Part shown: positions 55,891 to 64,000 of the stretch, in pieces | Layout of the letters: every line of letters starts with the position of its first letter | Numbering within the stretch: the stretch's first letter is position 1 | Assembly: GCA_948099385.1 (NCBI GenBank) | Contig: CANUEZ040000024.1 | Coordinates: 22,243,501-22,307,500 of the forward strand | Length of the DNA stretch: 64,000 bases | Reading direction: 5' to 3' | Origin: Fasciola hepatica | Taxonomy: Eukaryota; Platyhelminthes; Trematoda; Plagiorchiida; Fasciolidae | Notes under the pieces: model-generated | What the model was told of the DNA's origin: nothing | Database searches by the model: none | The model's input: the letters and a program-made list of their open reading frames with translations, nothing else | Made by a program: the position numbers and the translations under genes

Positions 55891-57015
55891 TTTCCAAAAA
55901 AGACCGAATGTTAGTACTGACCAATGCGGAACCTATCGGCTTCCTTGGGGTTACACGACTAAGGTCAGTCTGCCGACCGGCATGCTTGCCTTTTCTAATC
56001 CAACCTGATCTCGGCCAGGTTGCACAAAAACGAGTTGTGGATGGTGAGACGTAACAGACTGTCTCGAATGAAAGTGAAAGTTCCCTTCGGGAAGCAGATT
56101 CTGGGTGACGTGTTGATTTTGAAAATAATTCTAGTGACATGGATTAAGTTCGCAACAAAACGCAACGCAACTAGCCGTGGGGCACGCATCTTGATAGCTC
56201 TTCCGGCGAAGCCATAAGGGTCACGTGTCCTGGATGAATCGATAGCGTCCTTCTGGCTGCTTTTCTTCTGTGCATTTATTATCCTGTAATGACTGTAGTA
56301 TAATTGATCCGTACAAGTGAGACATTTTGCTCCACTAAGAATTATCTCATTGCAGTGCGCAAGAATCGCTATGCTATTTTATTCTGTATTTAACAAGTCT
56401 TGTAGTGATTCTAGATAATAATGTGGAATTTACTGCAAACAGTATTTAGATCATCACTCTGAGTCCTTCTAATGCACACAAAATCCATCACCAATGCGAC
56501 GAGCTGTTAATTCGATCTTTCTGCCTATTTCGTTGGTCGAATACCGGAAGTGTCGAAGGGGACTTTCGTGTGCGTACTAAACCGGAATTAGTCGGTTGAA
56601 GGGAGACGCTGGACAACGCACACAGAAGTGTAAATGTCTAATCAACCAGTTGATGCATTTTAAACGGACAACCGTGAGCTGTGTAATCAAAGTAGTAAAA
56701 TGTTCTACGAGTTTTGTAAGAGATTAATTTCCTGGGGTTCATTTGAAATGCACACTGTCTTCGCATAATGTGGAATATCTCCTCCACAGGGTGAACGTAG
56801 TTCCGTTATTGTCAGTATAGCTTGAAGGGAAACATTTCACCTGTTCATCTTGGTGCGAGCGAGCGACAGATAGAGAGACAGAGAGAGAGCAGTTGTATCT
56901 GGTCAATATCACCAGGGTCTAATTTAGTATTTTAACAGATAAGTGGAACTATACACCTATGTATATGAAATGGCATTCGCTCTCTGATCCCACAACTGTA
57001 TTGTGATCAATACTA
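55891..57015. other. Unassigned; short GA-rich tract at 56870-56890
   Basis: No gene or RNA seen. Minus frames 55877-56140 and 55995-56189 show no motif. Confidence 0.5.
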
Positions 57016-57135
57016 AAGTATTTTCCGTACTTTAAGAGCCAAAGGCCACAATCTATAAGCATTGCGCCACAGTTTAACAACCTTGGAAAAGCTCTTAAAC
57101 TGTGAGACAAAACTCTTAAAATACCAAAAATGGTG
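57016..57135. mobile_element. 120-bp MITE derived from the DDE transposon family
   Basis: Flanked by TA on both sides (57014-57015, 57136-57137). The left end AAGTATTTTCCGTACTTTAA is nearly the same as the reverse complement of the right TIR of the element at 46.6-48.3 kb, and alignment continues for some 70 bases through the subterminal units. The right end, as reverse complement, starts CACCATTTTTGGTATTTTAAG, a more diverged form of the same TIR. No coding sequence remains. Confidence 0.8.
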
Positions 57136-58004
57136 TACATTATGCGAACCGTGAATAAGCAGCGTGATCCCGTTAGAACGGTCAGACTCGGCCCACATGT
57201 ACTGAGCACGTGGTGAGTGTAACTAACCCCGAGGGCTTTTGAACATTTAAAAATTTGGAGTCAAAGAAAAAAAGATTTCCATTAATTTTGACATCCAACT
57301 CCAACCTAGGGTGAAGAAGTACAAAGACTCGTTTGAATGCAAGGATTGTGATCCGTTCTATCACTCCTTTTTCCTACTTATTAATCTCCGTTTTGTATCA
57401 TTACTGTTTCCTCCATGTGTGAACAAAATGGATGTCTTTTAACAGTTGACAACACCCACGCATTATTTTCTTCTAACCATTTCACCGTTTGATAACGGTT
57501 AGAATTCAGTTCTCCAAGTTGGCGTGTACTAACCTTACTCCACGGGTGTTCCACTGAAAGGTCAACAAGCCAACTGTTCGAACGGTTATCCAAGAATCCT
57601 TGCGAAGTTAACAAATGACATGACTGATAACCTTTTTCGTGCGAACTTCATTTATCAATAGCACTCTAAGATTGGAACGACATTACAGCAGAATTTAGCG
57701 AAACGTGCACAGATCCGATCGTCAATCCCAAGTACTCAGTCTTGCATCAGCAAATAGTGCCAAATGCCATTCGATCGTTCAACACAAGAAATTTCTGAAC
57801 CCAGGAGATTGTCATACGTGCGTACTATTTCCTGTATCTTTCTCGGTTTTCTTTCCTGACCTTCTGTGCGTGTTGCTGGACTCCAAGAGAAAGAGTTCCA
57901 GGAGATGCTATATAAACTGGTAATCTTCGCTCGAACCTGGTTATTCCCAATAAACAAAGGACCTACCAAACGACAAATTGAATTTAACACCCTGAAAGAA
58001 GTTT
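57136..58004. other. Unassigned
   Basis: AT-rich; minus frames 57381-57614 and 57736-58092 have no motif. Confidence 0.5.
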
Positions 58005-58105
58005 GTGTGAGGGTTTTGGGCTGGTATAATGTCAATAGACGACTTGATTTGTTTAGCAGATAGCACCATGGTTTGGCGAGCAGCCAGCACATCTTCGCTT
58101 CTCCT
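58005..58105 (+). repeat. Dispersed repeat R1, copy 2
   Basis: Matches the reverse complement of 8285-8400: 'gtgaggg' block, 'aatagacgac', 'tggcgagcagccagcac'. Similarity ends shortly after 58105. Unidentified family. Confidence 0.6.
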
Positions 58106-58484
58106 GAGTCGGGGACAAGGTTGGAGTCAGCGGAGCGGAAAGACGAAGCAATCAGGTGCTGACTGGGGTTTCAACCGGATCAACCAATCGGACTGCAACC
58201 ACACCAACCAGCCACAAAAGCTGTTTAGGTAAAACATTTGGGCCAATAAGTTTTTTGGCAAAGACTTGGTTATGGTCACCACACATCTCATGTAATCGAT
58301 TTGTTTTGTACCAATAAACTGAGATGGTTCGATTGAAAAAGATTATTCTCACTTACACTACTAAGCGGCTACAGAACAGCTCGTACACGACGTCTTCACA
58401 AATACAGTATCCACTTCATCATCCATTTTGTTGAACTGTAAAAGCTTCAGGTTATTTACCAAATTGCTGGGCATGCAGTGTGAG
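58106..58484. other. Unassigned
   Basis: Nothing recognised. Confidence 0.5.
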
Positions 58485-58640
58485 CGCTCAACTCACCAAT
58501 ACAAATCATACATGCACTTTACATCTACTTCATGTGGGTGGTTAGAAATCATTTTCAGCAGTGCAGTGCGTCAATCCACCGAGCCCTCAACTGGTACTCG
58601 AACCCAGTACTCATGATGATGAGTCAAACACGTCGGGATA
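58485..58640 (-). repeat. tRNA-headed SINE with decayed hammerhead (family A)
   Basis: Minus strand: B box GGTTCGAGTACC (58593-58604). Downstream 'actgcactgctgaaaatg' and 'aaagtgcatg' keep stem I strands and a decayed core. The tail 'tattggtgagttgagcgct' is at 58480-58500 (minus sense). Same order as the copies at 20.9, 21.2 and 62.9 kb. Confidence 0.55.
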
Positions 58641-60349
58641 AAATGAAAATCCCATATTATTTGGTTAGGGTTACCGATTAAGATGATCCCACAACAAGGT
58701 TCTGTGACTTTTATGAAGGATCTGTTGGAATTAAATCTTGCACATACAAGCAAACGGAGATTCTAAACACACCATGGCATGTGATCCAAGGGAAATGGAA
58801 TAACAAGCTTCAAATTTATCTTTGATTCAGCTGAGTATGATGAGATCCAGTGGACTAGTGGATGATACCGAAAAAAAATTTGTGGGTACGTGATGATTCA
58901 GCAGCTGTCACACGTGATACGGCCAGGTACAGCTTCGTAGCCACGCATGCCGAAGAGCCTCAACCAATTAGGATCCCCGCTGACAAGTCCAACAAAAGCT
59001 CCCTGCAATTGGTCATCTGTGAGTCTACCAATTACATTCTCTAATTAAACGTTTATACGAACCCACTCCACAATACAATTGACGTTCTATTTCGCGGCCT
59101 TGCTCTTCTTGCTACTTCCGTTCGCGTAGTTCTGGGTGGGGGCAATTTCGATACGGACTATCAACTCAGTTCAGTACTACTATTACAGGGTATTACGATT
59201 ATCTAAGTTATGTTCCGTGGTGAGTTCAAACTTTAAACACGGTAAACAAGTACGTCCAGTAACTGGTATGTGAATTTTAAGGTGTCAGATCAGTTAACTA
59301 GAATCTTTGAAAATCTATGATCTAACGATATCACCTTATTACGTTGGTATTCCTCCTATCCAAAAGCCTATGTCCACTAAGTCCGATAGACAAATGCTAT
59401 TCTGCTCATGTATGTCTATCACTAACTAATTTCAGGATAAATACAACGCTCCATAGTTATGACAAAGAAAGGTTTTGAACCTTGTTTCTAAGGCGAAAAA
59501 CAAAAACATTCACTCAATACCTTCCAAACTGTGATGTGCTACTATCTTCAAAGAATTATCAATGGATACAGAGTTGTTCCGATTAGTATCTGATTGTAGT
59601 AGATAAAAAGCACGTTTATCTCATTGGATCCTTTCTTAAAGCCGTGCATATCCATCATCTTAGGTGGTGCAAGGTTGACATTCACAAACGCTGACTGTTT
59701 TTCTATCACACAGATAGCTCATAACAGTTTTCATGACGTAATACTAGGTCCCCAATAAGAAGGCGTACACAAGAAGGGTCGACTGTTGTGTGATTGCCTA
59801 GTTGTCGAATTCCAACTCCGATAACAGACAGAACCAACACGATTCAGGATTTGTGTGACTCAAGTCACCAAGGGACAGTCCGGAATGCAACCCTATAGTT
59901 AGCCAGTGATACTCTCAATCTTAAGTTCGAAGTTCGAATTTTAGTTCGGTCTCGGTGGATAAGCAATTTTGATTTTTCCAGGCAAAGATGGATATTACAG
60001 TCGTACAGTGGTGTTTCCACGGATATTCCATTCGGTATAGAGCAACGATATTACTGCAAGTTGATTCATACAGCAATAAATGCAGTCAGTATGAGTTATA
60101 GGTGCCCAGAAAACCAATCCAGTGTCATACTTTTCACCCATACTAACTACTGGTTAAGCCTACAAGTATATACCATAAACGAAAGAATTATTTCACTGTC
60201 CATTGGATGACGTCTGTGAAACCATGTAAAGGGGATTGATTGAGGACCCAAGTGGACTGAAACAACCATTGAACCTTATATCCTTATTGACCTAGTGGTT
60301 GCTATCATTCTGTTTTAGAACCAAAGGCCTGTTTGGACATACTGTAGCG
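58641..60349. other. Unassigned
   Basis: AT-rich, many stops in all frames. B-box-like words near 59930 and 60990 lack a matching A box. Confidence 0.5.
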
Positions 60350-60690
60350 GGGAATGCTGGAGGAACAAAACGACACGGATGTCAAACCGATCGAGAGCCA
60401 CAGACAAGGGAACATACGGCGAATGTGTCGGAGGCATCCCGAAGAAGATAAAAGGAGGCATACGGACTAGCAGATAGGAAGCAGCTGGATCTCAGGCAAC
60501 CAGCAAGATAACCCAGGTGAGGGGCTACCGATCAAGCCGTCAACCGGAACAATCGGACCGGACGAATAGAAATGGTACCCAAGAGAATCAAGCTATTGGT
60601 TACAGGCAACTGACCAGAAAGCAGCCGAAACACTCAGGCAGTCGCGAAAGCAATGTTGGTGCAGCACGATTTGGAAAAGGGGCTACGTAA
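60350..60690. other. Purine-rich, GC-richer island with few stops; origin unknown
   Basis: The plus strand is markedly rich in A and G and one frame (60328-60684) has a single internal stop, with Arg/Lys/Ser/Gln-rich content (RSSRQPEQSDRTNRNG). It differs from flanks. It might be a gag-like or LTR fragment; a possible TATA element (ctataaaac) lies further on at 60870. No motif settles it. Confidence 0.35.
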
Positions 60691-61299
60691 TAGATTGTGT
60701 TTCATGAACTTGACTTATTTGGCCGTCGAAAAACAAGAGTCCTAGCCCGTCTTGTCGTTACAATTGTGTTAATGTGAACTGGAAATCAGAACCAGCCCCT
60801 ATTTAACAGGACTATCCGTCTTCAATCACCGATCAAACCAGCGGGCATAACACTCTGATAAAAGCCACTATAAAACTTCTAAGCCCACGAAATCTATCCG
60901 ACTTTACACTGGTTCTGAGCATTATCGATAGGACTGATCAATCCAGTGTGAGAAATTTCGAGGTTATCATATTATTATCAAACGAAGACCAAGTTCGAAT
61001 ACCACAAAGTCTTGTCTGTACCCTTTCGGAGAGTCCTCGTGGTGACTGAGTAGGCCTTGAAATACACCCCGTATCCGAGTGGAATTAGGACTGATAACGA
61101 GCCAATTTTATAATGCTACTTCATAATTCCAAAGCAAATAGTGAAATCAAAGTGTCGGCTTTGGACGAGTGGGCCCATATCTTACGTCATAAAGGCAGTC
61201 ACTATACCTGAAAGGTTAAAGTCAGAAAATGTGTCGTCTCATACCGACTCGGTGAGCATTTTCCTGTTTTTCAGGAGATATAATGCAGGAGATAGATTT
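60691..61299. other. Unassigned
   Basis: No motif; 61141-61353 (+) may start the RTE fragment that follows, but is not recognisable. Confidence 0.4.
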
Positions 61300-61850
61300 A
61301 ATCTAGACATCCGAGTTTCAATCACAAGTTGGATACCAGATAAATTGCTATAGCGAGCAGTGGAAATATTTCACTTTTGTCAAACTTCATCATCTCTGAC
61401 GTCGTCCATAACGGGTCGGTGTACTGCGGCAGTCAGACTAGTTCTTCTGTACGGCTCAAAATTCTGATCAAATCCGGTGGAAAACTCGTGAAGATTGTTG
61501 ATGTCTGAACATCAACCTTTTTCACCGCTTTGCTCGAATCAGTTGGAAATGCTGACTAAGCAGTGCTGAGAGTAGACACTGAGTGCAAAGTACAGACAAC
61601 AAATGATTGGATTGAACAATGACTCTCACGACGTTACGGCAATTGGGTCATGTGTTTCACGTGTCCCCAGGTGGAACTTCTTGGCGAGCTATTCCCGCTG
61701 ACTTGGAAAGTGGCTGGAAAGTAAGCAAGTGTGGCCACGTGAAAGAAAGGTGTGAAAACCGTGGCCAGTGGTCTTGGCTAAGTAGGGGCGCGCTAGGTTT
61801 CCTGGATGGACTTCCAAGAGGTGGACCTAGTAAATAATCACAGACTTCCA
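61300..61850 (+). pseudogene. RTE-clade LINE, 3' fragment
   Basis: 61390-61470 reads LTSSITGRCTAAVRLVLLYGSK, matching IRLSIKGRVYTAAVRPVHLYGSE of the 34.9-kb copy. 61620-61840, across frames, matches its tail (LGHVF, then a block ending in a GP-x-GW pattern). The copy begins after the RT catalytic core and contains several stops; it is dead. This is the fourth RTE piece in the window. Confidence 0.7.
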
Positions 61851-62649
61851 GGAATGATGTGGCTATCGTATTCACAGACGTTGTCCATTCAGTAGGCTGC
61901 TCTTTAAGTTTTGGCTTTCTGTGTGAGGTTATTGCCAGTCCCAATGCATCTTTTATGTTTGTTCACACTGAAACTGATACAGTGGTAAAAGAAATCTTGC
62001 TGAATCACTGTGTCTGATTTTCAACACCTACTGGTCTGATCAGAATGGAAATTTCAGCCAACTCTTACCGAAAACAATTTTGTACAAATCATTTATGCTC
62101 GTTATTCACGTAATTCGTTGTTCCATTATTTTTAATTTCTTCTTTCGTTACATCGGATTCATCAACCATTTCGTCCTTTACAGGTATCTCACAAAAAAAC
62201 GAACGATTAGAAATCCTGTGATTGAGATTTTCAGCGGACTAATAGCCTCGGATTCGTCTACTATGGTTTAAGAGATTTATAAATGCGTTGGAAATGAAAA
62301 CAATGATCCTTAGATTATCCAGTTGGATGTGGCAAACCACACTTAAATATAGAGCAGGCTGCCTTATCTCAGTCAACGGATATTCATTTTTTTTTTCTGG
62401 TTCTTTTCTCTTCACGTTCCTATTTCAGTCACTCGTTCAGTATAGCTTTCAGTAAACAGCGTCAAGCGGGGTCAAATCGACATCGCATTTCATGCATACA
62501 AGTAGTCAGAGATTAGACGAAACATCATGTAGTAGTGTCAACACTCCATTCGCCATTAGAAACCATGGAAGCGCCGTACTGCTGTCTCATCCTTGTTAAG
62601 AATCATTAGAATACATTCACCGAGCTCGCTCTGTGAATAGAACAGACTA
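61851..62649. other. Unassigned; remote SINE tail traces at 62545-62630
   Basis: 62545-62630 weakly resembles 20930-21010 (block 'gccattagaaaccatggaagc' against 'ccattggaaaccgtggaggc'), so it may be the end of another minus-strand SINE copy. Otherwise nothing seen. Confidence 0.4.
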
Positions 62650-63005
62650 TCCGGGCTGGCTCTTGAGGGTCTATTGAGCTTATACGTATAGCTCAGTTAC
62701 GTCACTGTGTTGAGCTGGAAAAGTGACGACCAGTTACTCTCAGAGTAACTGACTCTTGTGAACAGCGACTTCTGTGCAGGGTCCCGAGTACAACGAAGGC
62801 TCTCCGTCGTAAGTAACCTACAAAGCATGGGTACTATGTCTATTTCAGTAGCAGCAGATTGAATCGACACGACGCGATTCGAGTCCTAGTTGGGGCTCGA
62901 TGAAAGTGCATCACTGATGATGATTCCTCACAGGTAGAATGAAACAATTACAAAACACGTACAAGTTCTTCCTAAATGTTCATTGGTGAGTTGAGCGTTA
63001 ATACA
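62650..63005 (+). repeat. tRNA-headed SINE with hammerhead tail, core partly kept (family A)
   Basis: Upstream block 'ggctggctcttgagggtctat' resembles 21200-21216. B box GATTCGAGTCC is at 62876-62886. Hammerhead-like part: stem I strand gtgcatca, intact core CTGATGA at 62914-62920, stem II-like part with TCCTCACAGGT, then GAAAC at 62941-62945. The returning stem I strand is lost. The tail 'cattggtgagttgagcgtt' closes the copy. About 200 bases between the first block and the B box look like an insertion. Confidence 0.6.
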
Positions 63006-63424
63006 TTTTAGTCACTTGAACTGAGACACACCTTAAACTCAAATGTTGACTCATCCATGTCTTTGGATTTTTCCAACAGAAAGCAATCTCTTATTGCGCT
63101 GTATTCTTTATGTAGGCCTAACCACTTTCTGCTGGGTTCTCAATAGTACCGTTCAATGTCCACGGTGTCTCACGCAACTTACGTTTACAGAAAAGCTAGC
63201 TAAATGTAGCCTATTTAGCTGAGGGTGCAGAATTACTACCTGAAGTTTGAGTTGTACCTTTAAGTTAACATTATTGAATACACGTACTCATCACTTATGC
63301 CGATCAGTTTGATTTTCAACTCTTAGTTTTGAAAGGCAAAGCATGATTTTATGGGCTCAGGGCGACGGTCAAAGTAATTTGGATCAGAGACGATCACGGC
63401 AGGATTACTCGTGAGTTTTGCTGG
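63006..63424. other. Unassigned
   Basis: Nothing recognised. Confidence 0.5.
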
Positions 63425-63545
63425 TGGTAGTGGCCTAGTCGTTAAGGCTTTTATCACAATGCCGGCAAGAGACTCGAATGTGCTCAGTTCGTTACCACGT
63501 GCTGACCTACTTGGACCAACTATGGTTCTCCGCTCCAAGTTCCAG
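63425..63545 (+). repeat. tRNA-derived SINE head, family B-like
   Basis: Clear A box TGGCCTAGTCGTTAAGG at 63431-63447. The B box position has only a decayed gactcgaatg. The A box resembles the heads at 49.7 kb (minus) and 6.87 kb. Confidence 0.5.
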
Positions 63546-64000
63546 GGTCTGTTTGTCCCTGTTATCTCTAATAGTGTAGCGCGCTTTTAATTATATACAT
63601 ATATACTCCTTTCACTACACTCACGTGTAAGCATGTAACAAAAAAGCATTTATTTACAACAACCTTCTGTTGACCAGCAAACTGAAAATGACCAATTCAC
63701 TTCAGGCAAAGCAGCATCCAATCACCGACCGCCATGAATTGACTGGGAAGAACAAGAGACGTACTGTCAGTGATTTTAGTGATGTTCTTGAGAAATCAAT
63801 GCATCTTGCATAAGTGGACTTCAGTCCTCAAGTCCTGGCAAGAGGATTCCGTTTGGCTCTATTCCATGAAATTAAATTCAATCTTAATGGATATATGTCA
63901 CAGGCAACTGCCCAGTTGAATTACTTCATAAATATTTTAGCTCGTATTTTTCGTGGTGTTTTTAATGTCCTTTCTTTCATTTGTGTTTTGCTTGTTCAGC
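63546..64000. other. Unassigned edge
   Basis: AT-rich; no feature seen before the window ends. Confidence 0.5.

Noticed and set aside
58606..58640. Second hammerhead core near gatgatgagtc on the plus strand
   Set aside because: No GAA after a stem II and no stem I partner; the true family orientation there is minus.
59160..59230. RTE 3' tail (ctcagttcagta) as another LINE copy
   Set aside because: Only a short simple-sequence resemblance to the tail at 35.52 kb; no coding remnant upstream.

Overview
The window is repeat-dominated DNA from a eukaryote, most probably a digenean trematode (liver, lung or intestinal fluke type). This is inferred from the mobile-element content. There is an RTE-clade LINE of the type common in fluke genomes, a Ty3/gypsy element whose Gag carries the C-H-C-C finger typical of the CsRn1 group, CR1-like LINEs, a Penelope-like element (PLE) with a GIY-YIG domain, BEL/Pao remnants, and short tRNA-headed retroposons with hammerhead-ribozyme-like tails, as in the schistosome Sm-alpha family. 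No species can be named. There is no operon structure, rRNA or CRISPR array, and no host gene I can identify by function.

Layout: 0.4-1.1 kb BEL/Pao gag-protease remnant (-); 1.7-2.5 kb RTE 3' fragment (+); 9.1-13.1 kb CsRn1-like Ty3/gypsy element (+), broken by shifts and stops; 15.8-19.4 kb near-complete but mutated RTE LINE (-); 20.5-21.4 kb cluster of tRNA-headed SINEs; 25.0-26.6 kb two PLE ends head to head between two (TA)n tracts; 30.0 kb SINE with a well preserved hammerhead; 30.7-35.7 kb CR1 3' ends, one split by an RTE insertion; 39.2-40.9 kb CR1-like LINE (+); 41.7-43.05 kb Tc1/mariner remnant (-); 46.6-48.3 kb DDE DNA transposon with TIRs and subterminal repeats; 52.9-55.9 kb CR1-like LINE (-); 57.0 kb a 120-bp MITE with the same ends as the DDE transposon; 61.3-61.9 kb RTE 3' fragment; 62.65-63.0 kb SINE with a decayed hammerhead.

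The parts interact as a transposon community. The DDE transposon and its MITE form an autonomous/non-autonomous pair. SINEs with RNA polymerase III boxes presumably borrowed LINE machinery. The nested insertion dates one RTE copy after one CR1 copy. Almost every protein-coding element is inactivated. Remaining intervals are single-copy-looking or unrecognised DNA, with two weak candidate host exons at 45.8 and 51.4 kb. All calls come from reading the sequence by eye; no alignment or database search was run.
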